Assembly: GCA_029245025.1 (NCBI GenBank)
Contig: JAQWQC010000020.1
Location: forward strand, 31,921-95,920
Direction of reading: 5' to 3'
DNA: 64,000 nt
From: Rhodospirillaceae bacterium
Lineage (GTDB): Bacteria > Pseudomonadota > Alphaproteobacteria > Rhodospirillales > Rhodospirillaceae
This document shows, one piece after another, positions 54,775 to 63,701 of this stretch. The stretch's first letter is position 1; every line of letters begins with the position of its first letter. Made by a program: the position numbers and the translations under genes. The notes under the pieces are model-generated. The model had not been told where the DNA came from. It did no database searches and worked only from the letters and a program-made list of their open reading frames with translations.

Positions 54775-55647
54775 ATGATAGAAAATACTAATCCCGCGCC
54801 CAAGTCCGGCGCGCAAAGTACGTCTAATTTCACCGCCCTGGTGCTTGCTGCCAGCCGCCGCGGACCGGGCGATGCGATAGCTCAAATCCAGGATAAGAGC
54901 CATAAATGCCTGGTCAGCTTGAACGGCACGGCGATGATCGAACGGGTGTTGCAGGTGGTGGTCGACACCCCAGAAGTCACCCGCATTTTTGTTTCGGTGG
55001 AAGACGCCGATGTTCTGCATGAGGTGCCAAAGGTTGCCGCCTGGATGGACTCTGGCATGGTCGTGCCGATCACCTCAAAAGAAAACCTGGCGGAAAGCCT
55101 GTTTGCAGCTGTTCAGGATATTCCCGATCCCTATCCGTTGATGATCACTGCCGGAGACAATGCACTGCATACGTCGGAGATGCTCTCTCATTTCTGCACC
55201 GAAGTAAGCAAGGGCGACGCAGACGCCTATATTGCTATGACCCGGGCACAGTTGATTCTGGATAAATATCCTGAAGGGGCGCGGGCGTTCCATCGCTTGA
55301 AGGACGACGCCTACTCGAGCTGCAATTTATATGCGGTGACCAGCGACAAAGGCGTGCAGGGCGCCAAACCGTTTGCCACCGGCGGACAGTTCGGCAAAAA
55401 GCCCCTGCGCATTGCCAAGGGCTTCGGCCTCCTGTCACTCATTTTATACAAAATGAAATGGCTGACACTGGAGGGCGTAACGAACCGCATCTCCAAAGCA
55501 ATCAAAGCCAAAACCCAAGCCGTGCTGATGCCGTGGGCAGAGGGGCCGATTGATGTCGACAACCCGAAAGACTACGCGCTGGTTACTAAGATCCTGAAAG
55601 GGATAGAAGGCAACAGAGAAAACGCAGAGAGTGAGCAAGACATCTGA
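54775..55647 (+). CDS. MobA/GlmU-like nucleotidyltransferase
   Basis: 290 aa. N-terminal strand ALVLAASRRGPGDAIAQ (residues about 20-36) is a variant of LAAGxGxRM, followed by HKCLVSLNGTAMIERVL, the usual KPLxxxxGKPxIxxxL turn, and TAGDNALHT in place of the TGDxP metal motif. Family enzymes attach NMP to sugar phosphates or molybdopterin. The changed Gly-rich loop (AASRRG for AAGxG) makes substrate assignment uncertain. The C-terminal 100 residues are helical and unlike MobA. Confidence 0.6.
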   Translation: MIENTNPAPKSGAQSTSNFTALVLAASRRGPGDAIAQIQDKSHKCLVSLNGTAMIERVLQVVVDTPEVTRIFVSVEDADVLHEVPKVAAWMDSGMVVPITSKENLAESLFAAVQDIPDPYPLMITAGDNALHTSEMLSHFCTEVSKGDADAYIAMTRAQLILDKYPEGARAFHRLKDDAYSSCNLYAVTSDKGVQGAKPFATGGQFGKKPLRIAKGFGLLSLILYKMKWLTLEGVTNRISKAIKAKTQAVLMPWAEGPIDVDNPKDYALVTKILKGIEGNRENAESEQDI

Positions 55648-55822
55648 GGGGAAACTGCGCTGGACCCGGGCGCGAGACAACAACGGTCGTGCCGTTCTTC
55701 CCGGCAACCCGGATTTCGCCGGCAGTGCCAATGCCGCTCTAAATCTGACGTACCCACAAGAGCTTCTCTTGCGGGTTAAGAATCTGCTGAGCCGGCGCGC
55801 GACCAAAGCCGAACGACTCTGA
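55631..55822 (+). CDS. Possible small basic protein overlapping the nucleotidyltransferase end
   Basis: 63 aa from GTG 55631, overlapping the upstream stop by 17 bases. The ending LNLTYPQELLLRVKNLLSRR is helical and basic. No ribosome site of quality was found and the family is unknown; it might equally be a non-coding tail. Confidence 0.3.
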   Translation: MSKTSEGKLRWTRARDNNGRAVLPGNPDFAGSANAALNLTYPQELLLRVKNLLSRRATKAERL

Positions 55823-55859
55823 AGACCGCTGGCGCTAGCTGAACCCTACAAATATAGGT

Positions 55860-55865
55860 TATACT
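55860..55865 (+). promoter_or_regulatory. Possible -10 element of the nitrile hydratase operon
   Basis: TATACT 28 bases before the nthA ATG and about 20 before its AGGAG site. The -35 side (AGCTGA at 17 bp) is poor, so only the -10 is supported. Confidence 0.25.
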
Positions 55866-55893
55866 CTGCCTTCTATTGTTTAGGAGCCTGCCC

Positions 55894-56496
55894 ATGCCAC
55901 ATGACTCGCATGACCACACCGACCCTCCTTCAGACCTAGCGCTTCGCGTCAAAGCCCTGGAGACAGCGCTAACGCGCAAGGGATATGTTGACCCGGCAGC
56001 GGTGGACGCGGTTGTCGATACTTTTGAAACGAAAGTGGGGCCACGCAATGGAGCTAAGGTGGTTGCTAAGGCGTGGACCGACCCAGACTTTAAACAACAT
56101 TTGTTGGACGATGCCTCTGCTGCCTGTGCCGAGCTAGGCTTCAGTGGACAGCAAGGTGAACAACTTAAGGCCGTGGAAAATACGGATAACGTGCACAATA
56201 TGGTCGTGTGCACCTTGTGCTCTTGTTACCCCTGGCCGGTGCTCGGCTTGCCGCCTAGTTGGTACAAAAGCCACGCGTACCGATCGCGCGCTGTCATCGA
56301 ACCCCGGGCCGTGTTGGAAGAGTTCGGTGTTGCGATACCTGAAGACAAAGAGGTGCGGGTTTGGGATTCCACGGCTGAGCTCCGCTATCTCGTCCTGCCC
56401 GAACGCCCGGACGGCACCAATGACCTGAGCGAAGATGCTCTGGCCGAGTTGGTCACCCGCGACTCAATGATCGGCACCGGCGTCGCAAAACAATGA
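55894..56496 (+). CDS. nthA: Cobalt-type nitrile hydratase, alpha subunit
   Basis: 200 aa from ATG 55894, with AGGAG seven bases upstream. Hydrates nitriles to amides. The metal site is VCTLCSC (C106, C109, C111); Thr between the first two cysteines marks the cobalt type, whereas iron enzymes have CSLCSC. The motif runs on as [15 protein letters not shown], as expected. The stop overlaps the beta start by ATGA. Gene order alpha-beta-accessory is that of iron-type and a few cobalt-type operons, rather than beta-alpha. Confidence 0.92.
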   Translation: MPHDSHDHTDPPSDLALRVKALETALTRKGYVDPAAVDAVVDTFETKVGPRNGAKVVAKAWTDPDFKQHLLDDASAACAELGFSGQQGEQLKAVENTDNVHNMVVCTLCSCYPWPVLGLPPSWYKSHAYRSRAVIEPRAVLEEFGVAIPEDKEVRVWDSTAELRYLVLPERPDGTNDLSEDALAELVTRDSMIGTGVAKQ

Positions 56497-57164
56497 CCAA
56501 CTCGGTTCATGATATGGGTGGCATGCATAGCTTTGGTGCCATCACCCACGATGACAACGAACCCGTTTTTGAGACCGACTGGCAAAAAAAGACCTTCGGC
56601 CTGATGATGACCAGTCTGGGCCCGTTCCAAGTCAACCTCGATAACGTCCGGTCCCGGATGGAGAACATCCCTCCAACGACTTATTTATCGGTTGGCTATT
56701 ACGATAAGTGGTTTCTCACCCTTGAAGACCTGGCCATCGAGAAAGGTCTTGTCAGCCGGGCGGATTTAACCGCCCTTGCCGCTGGTGAAGACATTGAGTT
56801 AACCCGCGATGTCGATCCAATTCCAGCAGACGGCATGCTGGCCTTTTTGGCCACGGGAGCCACAGCGGCACGCCCGATAGATACACCACCCCGGTTTGCA
56901 GTGGGGGACCACGTGCGCGCGAAAACGCTAAACCCCAGCGGCCATACTCGTTTACCCCGGTATGCTCGGGGTAAAGTCGGCACCGTGATTGCCGACTTAG
57001 GGGGTCAGATTTATCCAGATACCAATGCGACCTTCTCAGGGGAAGGACCGGAGCGGGCCTACACCGTTAAGTTTAAGGCGACCGAGCTATGGGGCTCGGA
57101 GGCCAATGCCAAAGACACGGTGTGTATCGACATGTGGGATCCTTATCTCGAACCAACCGTTTAA
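56493..57164 (+). CDS. nthB: Nitrile hydratase beta subunit, first copy
   Basis: 223 aa. N-terminal [12 protein letters not shown] and C-terminal [14 protein letters not shown] plus [12 protein letters not shown] are family hallmarks. The two arginines that contact the alpha cysteine ligands (Arg56 and Arg141 of the Rhodococcus enzyme) correspond to R53 (DNVRSRM) and R153 (GHTRLPRY). Coupled to nthA by ATGA and followed three bases later by a second beta gene. Confidence 0.9.
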   Translation: MTNSVHDMGGMHSFGAITHDDNEPVFETDWQKKTFGLMMTSLGPFQVNLDNVRSRMENIPPTTYLSVGYYDKWFLTLEDLAIEKGLVSRADLTALAAGEDIELTRDVDPIPADGMLAFLATGATAARPIDTPPRFAVGDHVRAKTLNPSGHTRLPRYARGKVGTVIADLGGQIYPDTNATFSGEGPERAYTVKFKATELWGSEANAKDTVCIDMWDPYLEPTV

Positions 57165-57167
57165 TGC

Positions 57168-57848
57168 ATGACCAATAGTGTACACGACATGGGTGGCATG
57201 CATGGGTTCGGTCCGATACCCCGTGAAGACAATGAACCCATCTTCCATGAAGAATGGGAGGGGCGTGTTCTTGGATTGATGATGACAACTGGAGCCCATC
57301 TCAAAGGCAATATTGATAACACCCGGTCGCAATCTGAAATGCTGCCACCAGCGACCTATCTCTCATTGGCCTATTACGAGCGTTGGTTTCTGAGATTAGA
57401 ACGGGTGTGTAAAGAAAAAGGCTTAGTCTCTGAAAATGACCTTGCAGCACTATGGGCGGGACAAGATATTCCGAAGACATTGGAGGCGGAGCCAATTGGA
57501 CCGGACGACATGCGCAAAATGTTCGCGAAAGGGCGCAGCTACAATAGGCAGCTAGATACCGCCCCACTGTTTGCAGTTGGCGACACTGTCCGCGCCAAGA
57601 ATATCAATCCAAAAGGCCATACCCGTTTGCCACGCTACGCTCGCGGCAAGGTCGGCATTGTAACAGAGGAACACGGTGGCCAGATCTTTCCGGATACCAA
57701 CGCCACTTTCTCTGGCGAAGTACCGGAGCGGCTCTATACCGTGCGGTTTAAGGCGACTGACCTATGGAGCAGTGAAGCCAACTCCAAAGACACAGTTTGT
57801 ATCGACCTGTGGGAACCTTACCTAGAGACCGTTAGGGCTGATAGATGA
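57168..57848 (+). CDS. Nitrile hydratase beta subunit, second copy
   Basis: 226 aa, aligns with the first beta copy without gaps over its first 160 residues: [13 protein letters not shown]53 (DNTRSQS), R153 (GHTRLPRY) and VCIDLWEPYLE. Both catalytic-site arginines are kept. Differences cluster in residues 30-60 and 100-130, where the subunit meets alpha and shapes the pocket. Overlaps the accessory gene by ATGA. Either it forms an alternative enzyme with the single alpha subunit, or a three-subunit-type complex. Confidence 0.85.
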   Translation: MTNSVHDMGGMHGFGPIPREDNEPIFHEEWEGRVLGLMMTTGAHLKGNIDNTRSQSEMLPPATYLSLAYYERWFLRLERVCKEKGLVSENDLAALWAGQDIPKTLEAEPIGPDDMRKMFAKGRSYNRQLDTAPLFAVGDTVRAKNINPKGHTRLPRYARGKVGIVTEEHGGQIFPDTNATFSGEVPERLYTVRFKATDLWSSEANSKDTVCIDLWEPYLETVRADR

Positions 57849-58198
57849 CACCCCCCCAATCATTTACCGATCTCCTCCCCAAAACTGCGCACGAGCCTGT
57901 ATTCAGTGAACCCTGGCAAGCGCAGGCCTTCGCTCTGACCGTCACAGTTCATAAGGGTGGGCTATTCACCTGGGACGAGTGGGCAAACTGTTTGAGCGAA
58001 GAAATCGCCGCGGATAAAGCAGCCAGCGGCCCAGACGACGGGTCAAATTACTACGCCCTGTGGTTAGCGACCCTAGAGCGGATGGTGCGCGACAAGGGCG
58101 CGGCCTCTGGCGATGAGTTAGCCACCCTAAAAGACGCCTGGCAAGAAAGTTACTTGTCCACACCCCATGGGCAGCCCGTCCCAGAGCCCGAGGAGTGA
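57845..58198 (+). CDS. Nitrile hydratase accessory (activator) protein
   Basis: 117 aa, the size and look of the P14K-type cobalt-loading accessory proteins, which resemble the N-terminal half of the beta subunit: PVFSEPWQAQAFALTVTVHKGGLFTWDEW and YYALWLATLERMVRDKG (quoted in part). It would self-swap alpha subunits to insert cobalt and oxidise cysteine. Last gene of the operon; no amidase or cobalt transporter gene is adjacent. Confidence 0.8.
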   Translation: MTPPQSFTDLLPKTAHEPVFSEPWQAQAFALTVTVHKGGLFTWDEWANCLSEEIAADKAASGPDDGSNYYALWLATLERMVRDKGAASGDELATLKDAWQESYLSTPHGQPVPEPEE

Positions 58199-58544
58199 TG
58201 GTCTAAAGGACCTGTCGCACCAAATACAAGCGTAAACCCGCGCCAGTTGAGCGCTATTCTGCCCCAATAGGGTGGGCGCTTTAGCGTATAGAATGCAGCC
58301 GATCTAGTTTTTGATATGCTGCGCACGGTCAAGCGCTCTTAATACGAAGAAATTTACAAATCGCACGACCAACTCATGAAATGGATTGTCCGGTTAATAG
58401 GATTCGACACGCGGCCAGAGACCAAAGAAACCTCAGAAGATATTATGCTCCGCCAGGAGATGGCCGCGCCACCAGCCCTTTGTTACGTCCATTGGTGGCT
58501 GGGCTTCCAGGAAACACGGCGCTTAGCCCCCTATACTAGAGCCA
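58199..58544. other. 346-base gap between the convergent nitrile hydratase and TRAP units
   Basis: No supported gene. An imperfect hairpin (AGCGC at about 58250 with GCGCT near 58278) might end the nitrile hydratase transcript, but there is no T-run. Confidence 0.3.
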
Positions 58545-59873
58545 TCAGCCAACAATACCCGGCAACCACAGCGCCACTGCCGGAAACACAATCAGCAAGA
58601 TCAATAACAGTAAGTCGCATGCGAGAAATGGGATCGCGGCTGATACAACCTGCTGAAATTTAATCCGCGTGCCATCGGGGTTGGGGGGGGTCACTCCCGT
58701 CATTAAAAATAGAAGCAAACCAAACGGGGGAGTCGTCAAACTCATCTCCATAGCCAGCAACACAACGATCCCGAACCACACCGGATCTAGACCTAGCGCC
58801 TGGGCTAAGGGAAAAAAGAATGGAATCGTTAGCAGCAGGATCGAAATTTGGTCCATAAACATGCCAAGCACGACCAAGACCAAAAACATCAGCATTAATT
58901 TTGCGTAGACGGGAGCTTCCCAAACCGTCGCCGCAGCTACCACATCCTGGCTGGCACCCGAGAAGGCCAACAACTGACTGAACGCAGCGGAGCCGAAAAT
59001 AAGAAGAAACACCATACCCGTTACCGAGACAGCTGTTTCAAGACTCTTGCCGAGTGAAGACCGGGACAAACCGCCGAACACCCACGCAAGAATGAGACTG
59101 GCTACAACGCCAAAAGCCGCCGCCTCTGACGGGGTGGCAATGCCAAGCACGATAAAGCCAACCACGCAAAAGACGATCAGACCAAGCGGCAGTACGTTGA
59201 CGGCAAACACGGCCAGACGACGCGACAAAGGAGGGAGATCTACGTCGTACGCCGGGGCCGCTGACTGATCACTTGCCACCTGGATTGCGATAGTGGCGCA
59301 ATAGAGAAGTGCCAACAGCAGCCCAGGAATCAAACCAGCCAACAACAAGGCACCGATATCAACCCGCGCCAACGAGCCTGTGAGGACAGCCAAATTGGAC
59401 GGCGGAATAATCATCGCCAAACCACCGGTGCCGATGATCGGCCCAATGGCGAGCGCCGTTTTATACCCGCGTCGCTGCATCTCCGGCACCATCAGACTGC
59501 CAAGAATCGCCGTGTTGGCCATGGTGGATCCTGTCAATGCCGAGAAGGTCGTACCACCCACCACTGTGACGTAAGCTAACCGTCCAGGAATACGACCAAA
59601 CAACAAGTCGAGAGAATCAAACACGCGACCAGCCAGACCAGAGTGAAAAAGCAAGGCCCCCATCCACACAAACATAGGAATGGCCACCAACGTGAACGTG
59701 GTCACTAAATTGGTAGAGTTGTCGATCAGTTGAATGAGGCCATTCAACCCGCCCATCAAAAACCACGCTCCCGCCATATTTGCGGCAAGAAATGCGATGG
59801 CGACTGGCACACCGCCCAGCATGAGCGTGAGCACCACTAGAAATATAACGAGACCGACAAATTCAGGAGTCAT
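58545..59873 (-). CDS. dctM: TRAP transporter large permease
   Basis: 442 aa with about twelve membrane segments. DctM features: VPVAIAFLAANMAGAWFLMGG at the start, GSTMANTAILGSLMVPEMQRRGY and IIPPSNLAVLTGSLA near residue 150, and TTPPFGLLLFLMTG near 390. Works with the small permease and the binding protein upstream, using a sodium gradient. Follows dctQ by nine bases. Confidence 0.9.
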   Translation of the reverse strand: MTPEFVGLVIFLVVLTLMLGGVPVAIAFLAANMAGAWFLMGGLNGLIQLIDNSTNLVTTFTLVAIPMFVWMGALLFHSGLAGRVFDSLDLLFGRIPGRLAYVTVVGGTTFSALTGSTMANTAILGSLMVPEMQRRGYKTALAIGPIIGTGGLAMIIPPSNLAVLTGSLARVDIGALLLAGLIPGLLLALLYCATIAIQVASDQSAAPAYDVDLPPLSRRLAVFAVNVLPLGLIVFCVVGFIVLGIATPSEAAAFGVVASLILAWVFGGLSRSSLGKSLETAVSVTGMVFLLIFGSAAFSQLLAFSGASQDVVAAATVWEAPVYAKLMLMFLVLVVLGMFMDQISILLLTIPFFFPLAQALGLDPVWFGIVVLLAMEMSLTTPPFGLLLFLMTGVTPPNPDGTRIKFQQVVSAAIPFLACDLLLLILLIVFPAVALWLPGIVG

Positions 59874-59882
59874 AGCCGGTCC

Positions 59883-60398
59883 TCAAACCTTCTCAGGACC
59901 AGCAGGGTCATCGCTTTCATAAAACGACGTGCGAGTGAGCGGAAACCGCATCATCTCGGTTCCAACCCCGAAGAACCCCACCGCAAGCGCTAGAAACAGC
60001 AACCACCGCGGCACATCAATGGACCGCTGCTCAACATCTCCTAAACTCAAACTCTCAATCAGTAAACTGACGGCAATTACCGCTATCGAGAAAGCGACAA
60101 GAGCACAGAGCGCATAAATCACATGCTCCCACCGTCTTTGCACTGTCGGCGAAACTCGATCAAAAAGAATGCGAACGGCGACGTGACCACGCTGGCGCAC
60201 CAACCATGGTGCCGCAGCCATGGTGAAATAGAGGAGTGCGTATTCGGTCAATGCTACCGTTGCCGCCAGCGGTTCGAATCCCAGTGCTCTAAGTGAAACA
60301 TCGACAACGATAAGAACCGCAAGAGCAGCTACAATAAATGCTGCAAAGGCGGCTAAGCCCCGTATACACCCATCGTAGACCTTAATCACACGCATCAT
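59883..60398 (-). CDS. dctQ: TRAP transporter small permease
   Basis: 171 aa from the first of two adjacent ATGs at 60398/60395; the frame extends to 60467 but the added residues are not membrane-like. Four membrane segments, typical of DctQ, with WLVRQRGHVAVRILFDRV between the second and third. Between dctP (85 bases upstream) and dctM. Confidence 0.8.
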   Translation of the reverse strand: MMRVIKVYDGCIRGLAAFAAFIVAALAVLIVVDVSLRALGFEPLAATVALTEYALLYFTMAAAPWLVRQRGHVAVRILFDRVSPTVQRRWEHVIYALCALVAFSIAVIAVSLLIESLSLGDVEQRSIDVPRWLLFLALAVGFFGVGTEMMRFPLTRTSFYESDDPAGPEKV

Positions 60399-60483
60399 AT
60401 CGCCAAGCTCGCCCAGGCAGGCCAAATCCAAACCATCGCAAAACCCTTTGGGTGAAGGCCACGTCAACTAACACAGACACATC

Positions 60484-61503
60484 TTAAGACCCGGGATCAG
60501 ATGGAGGTGTTTCTTCAGTCGATGACCGCGGGTCAAACAACGGTTTTAGTTGCGTCGGCGCGTCGGGCAATTGCCGAGCCATCCTCGCCCATACTGCATC
60601 AGATGCACCCTGGGTATATGTGGATGCGGCCTCCGCTTCGAGTTCAAAGAAGGTCATGCCCTCTGCAGCCAAACGCGCTTTTTCTTCTTCCTGAATTCTA
60701 AGGAACCGTATCCGGCTACCGTTCTCGTATTTCAGAACTTCAGCCAACAGCAAATCCTGAACAGGTATTGGTAATCCGCGCCACCGATCCAGATTCATCT
60801 GTAAGGTCATCACCAAACCCAATACACCGGGATCGATCCGGTATTTGACGAAATTCTGAAACCCCTGATCGGACATGGAAGTCGATGTCCATGCGATGGC
60901 ATCAACTGTGCCACGTTCAAGCGCCGTATACACTTCACCTGACGGAATATCGACAGGGATCGTGCCGACGGAATCCAAGAAAGCTCGATAAGTTGGCGTG
61001 GTTCGAATTCTCTGAGTGGTCAGTTCGGGAAGCCCGTTAGGGCGCAGGTCTGGGACGGTCTTTGTAAATATATGCAGCTTCGGACCCGTCTGATGCCAAC
61101 CTAAAAAATAGGCGTTTAGCTTGTCCGCCCAAATCTTCTGTATGGCGTCAAATCCCCCGTTCGCTCGCGCCTGTTGGGGCGTAACCGATGCCGCCAAAAA
61201 CGCATCAGCTTCTGGCGCGAGGCCAAGCATGTAGGTTGCCGCTCCAAAGTACATATCGACCACACCGCGGCGTAGCGCGTAGACCATCTGGCGCTGGGGG
61301 ATCACTTCGGGTCCGCCAAGGTATTTAACATGTGCGATACCCGCCGCCCTCTTATTGAATGGCCCAACGAAGTGCTCGTTGAAATCCTGAGCGAACTCAA
61401 TCGATCGGTTCCAGGCCGTAATGAATGTCAGTTCGACTTCTTCAGCAATGGCATGGGTATTTATCAGCGCGGCAGTAACGACGATGACTAGATACTTTCT
61501 CAT
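60484..61503 (-). CDS. dctP: TRAP transporter substrate-binding protein
   Basis: 339 aa with a Sec signal ending AIAE. The ligand-clamping Arg of DctP proteins is in TQRIRTTPTYRAFLD, after GPKLHIFTK; GEVYTALERGTVDA is the second family motif. The ligand is usually a carboxylate. First gene of the TRAP unit. Its start codon lies in the right arm of a stable hairpin, which may control translation. Confidence 0.85.
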   Translation of the reverse strand: MRKYLVIVVTAALINTHAIAEEVELTFITAWNRSIEFAQDFNEHFVGPFNKRAAGIAHVKYLGGPEVIPQRQMVYALRRGVVDMYFGAATYMLGLAPEADAFLAASVTPQQARANGGFDAIQKIWADKLNAYFLGWHQTGPKLHIFTKTVPDLRPNGLPELTTQRIRTTPTYRAFLDSVGTIPVDIPSGEVYTALERGTVDAIAWTSTSMSDQGFQNFVKYRIDPGVLGLVMTLQMNLDRWRGLPIPVQDLLLAEVLKYENGSRIRFLRIQEEEKARLAAEGMTFFELEAEAASTYTQGASDAVWARMARQLPDAPTQLKPLFDPRSSTEETPPSDPGS

Positions 61504-61527
61504 CAGTGGAGTGTTCCACCCGATGAG
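61499..61527 (-). promoter_or_regulatory. Hairpin burying the dctP start codon
   Basis: On the mRNA strand the arms are CTCATC and GATGAG (6 bp, perfect), enclosing GTGGA and TCCAC (5 bp) with an ACAC loop. The ATG of dctP is inside GATGAG, and a GGTGGA that could be the ribosome site is also in the stem. It could be a translational switch, or the DNA palindrome could be an operator. Confidence 0.45.
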
Positions 61528-61962
61528 ACAGCCGTCAAACCGCGCTACTATTATTGGGGACGCTCAGGCCTTTCTGGGCGCTCGACAGCTTGGGGCCGTG
61601 CCGCTTAGCCCGGTCCAGTCGCGGACGATCAGGAGGGGCCGCTTACTAACGCCTTTCTGGCACCAGAGGCTGAGGCGGTGTTGCCGAACCTCCGCTGGTC
61701 GACGCCATACTGGGCGTCCCGTTATCGGGTTATAGAGAAGGCGCATTTTTGCCGCCGCCCTGACCGTTCCCACCTTCCTTCCCCTCACCATTTTTCGATT
61801 TTGAAAAAAGCCTTCTTCGTCCGCTCTTTCACACCCTTGAATACGCCTTTCTAGATTCCCCGTGCAGTTTTGCCTTGCAAACGTACACTGGTGATGCCCC
61901 TAGCTTATGGGCTCTTCGCTGCCTATGCTACTTCAGTACTCGAAACCATTACTGAGATAACC
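61504..61962. other. 459-base region upstream of dctP and the flavoprotein gene
   Basis: Holds the left part of the dctP hairpin and then no supported gene or clear promoter. Short frames on both strands have no family look. The flavoprotein frame is open back to 61870, without signal-like sequence there. Confidence 0.35.
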
Positions 61963-63438
61963 ATGCAACGCAGAGATCTCCTTACATCCGTTATGGCCGC
62001 GGCTGCCGTTTCGACACTCCCCCTGAAACAAGTTTGGGCAGCTGACGTACCAGCCATCAATCTGGATGGGGGTGACATCTCGCTCGATAAAACAGACATC
62101 CGTGATTTCTCAAACAGCCTGAGCGGCATACTCATGCAGCCGGACAGCACCGGTTATGACATCGCCCGGCAAGTCTGGAATCGATTTTGGGATAGACGCC
62201 CTGCTCTGATCGCTCGCTGCACAAGTGTCGATGACGTGGTGGCAGCAGTGAATTTTGCTCGAGCCAACAACCTACTGACTGCCGTGCGCTGCGGCGGCCA
62301 CAGTATGTCAGGTAAAAGTGTCTGCGATGGCGGTTTGGTGATCGACCTCTCGTACATGAATCAGGTCGACATCAATGTCGCCGACAAGACAGCGTATGTC
62401 GAAGGCGGCGCCTTGCTCGGGGATTTAGATCGTAAAGCATTGCCATTAGGCCTGGCGACCACGGCGGGTGTTGTATCTCATACTGGTGTTGGCGGATTGA
62501 CGTTGGGCGGTGGCATGGGCCGGCTGCAACGCCGCTTCGGCTTATCCATCGATAACGTGCTTGGCGTTGAAATTATTACCGCTGATGGAAAAGTGCTTAA
62601 AGCCAATGCCAAAGAAAACCCAGACCTATATTGGGCAGTACGCGGTGGTGGTGGCAACTTCGGTATTGTGACGAAGTTTAAGTTCCAACTGCACGCCATG
62701 AACCCAATGGTGATTAATTTTGGTGTTCGGTACCCGATGACTATGGCCAAAGACGCGTTGAAGCTCTACTTCGATTTCTGCGATGACGCCCACGAAGACC
62801 TCTTTATCCTCGGTGGTGTATCTATGAGGGAAGATGGCACTGGCAGTGTCAGTATAGGCGGCAATTATTTTGGTGACCAATCAAACACCGATCGCGTTCT
62901 TAAGCCTTTGCGAGACTTTGGCAATGCAATTTCAGACACAGTCATTCCAATTGAATACGTCAAAATTCAAAAGATCGTTGATGATGGTGTGAACGCGCCT
63001 GGAAAAAGGCGTTACGCAAAAGGTGGCTTTCTGCGAGAGGTCAACGACGATCTTATCACTACGGTCATTGAACGGATTGAGCCGATGGCCAGCCGAAGCT
63101 TCAGCGTTGGATTGCTACCAATGGACGGTGCCCCGGCTCGGATTGGCGCCGCGGACACCGTTTGGGCACATCGTGACGCATCTTTCAATATCGACTCCAC
63201 AAGCACGTGGGATGTGGCCAATACAGATGTGGATGAAGAGAATATCTCCTGGAATCGTGCCTACTGGAAAGATGTCGAACCGTTTACACGTGGGTTCTAC
63301 GTCAACCAATTGATTGACGAAGACCAGGGACAGGTGAATTCAAACTTCGGCAGCAATCACGCCCGTTTGGTACAAGTGAAGAGTAAGTATGATCCCACCA
63401 ACTTCTTCCGCCTCAACGCAAATGTACGGCCAAGATAA
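61963..63438 (+). CDS. Secreted BBE-like FAD-linked oxidase
   Basis: 491 aa from ATG 61963, which begins a TAT-like signal (QRRDLLTSVMAAAAVS...WAAD). FAD domain: RCGGHSMSG with H113, the residue that carries covalent FAD, and GVGGLTLGGGMGRLQRRFG. The second (cysteine) attachment of bicovalent enzymes is absent. The C-terminal BBE motif NFFRLNANV is at the end. Family enzymes oxidise sugars, alkaloids or monolignols and pass electrons to oxygen. It starts about 460 bases from the divergent dctP gene. Confidence 0.8.
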   Translation: MQRRDLLTSVMAAAAVSTLPLKQVWAADVPAINLDGGDISLDKTDIRDFSNSLSGILMQPDSTGYDIARQVWNRFWDRRPALIARCTSVDDVVAAVNFARANNLLTAVRCGGHSMSGKSVCDGGLVIDLSYMNQVDINVADKTAYVEGGALLGDLDRKALPLGLATTAGVVSHTGVGGLTLGGGMGRLQRRFGLSIDNVLGVEIITADGKVLKANAKENPDLYWAVRGGGGNFGIVTKFKFQLHAMNPMVINFGVRYPMTMAKDALKLYFDFCDDAHEDLFILGGVSMREDGTGSVSIGGNYFGDQSNTDRVLKPLRDFGNAISDTVIPIEYVKIQKIVDDGVNAPGKRRYAKGGFLREVNDDLITTVIERIEPMASRSFSVGLLPMDGAPARIGAADTVWAHRDASFNIDSTSTWDVANTDVDEENISWNRAYWKDVEPFTRGFYVNQLIDEDQGQVNSNFGSNHARLVQVKSKYDPTNFFRLNANVRPR

Positions 63439-63441
63439 TAA

Positions 63442-63561
63442 ATGTTAAGGTATAAGGGCAGCTCCATAGGGGCATTCATCATTGATGATAACAAGGCAGT
63501 ATCCGACGAAACCCGTGGGTTACTGAAAAGTGATGACTTTGAGTGGGAAGTCGGCGGCTAG
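63442..63561 (+). pseudogene. Fragment of a response-regulator receiver domain
   Basis: 39 codons then TAG. Residues FIIDDNKAVSDETRGLL look like the first strand and helix of a receiver domain (paired Asp as in the phospho-acceptor pocket). Nothing more of a receiver follows, so this seems to be a truncated remnant. Confidence 0.4.
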
Positions 63562-63701
63562 TATGCTAAAGACCGCAACCGCAGCCGCACCGTTTGCAGC
63601 TGCCAGAACGACTGAAGCGTCAGTTACTTTCACTTCCATATGAGTCTCTCTCGTCGCAATGCCTTTGGATTCCTGAATACGTTAGTTCAGGGTTATTGAT
63701 C

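Noticed and set aside
58376..58663. 95-codon open frame on the + strand
   Set aside because: It overlaps the end of dctM by about 120 bases in the opposite direction, has no recognised motif and no ribosome site.
60272..60283. GGTTCGAATCCC, like the T-arm of a tRNA
   Set aside because: It lies inside the dctQ coding sequence in a normal reading frame, and no acceptor, D or anticodon arms surround it.
61564..61791. 75-codon frame on the - strand upstream of dctP
   Set aside because: Arg/Pro-rich composition typical of a random frame, no start signal and no motif.
63520..63639. 39-codon frame on the - strand with an Ala-rich hydrophobic stretch
   Set aside because: It overlaps the receiver fragment antisense; the length is within chance expectation and no relatives are recognised.
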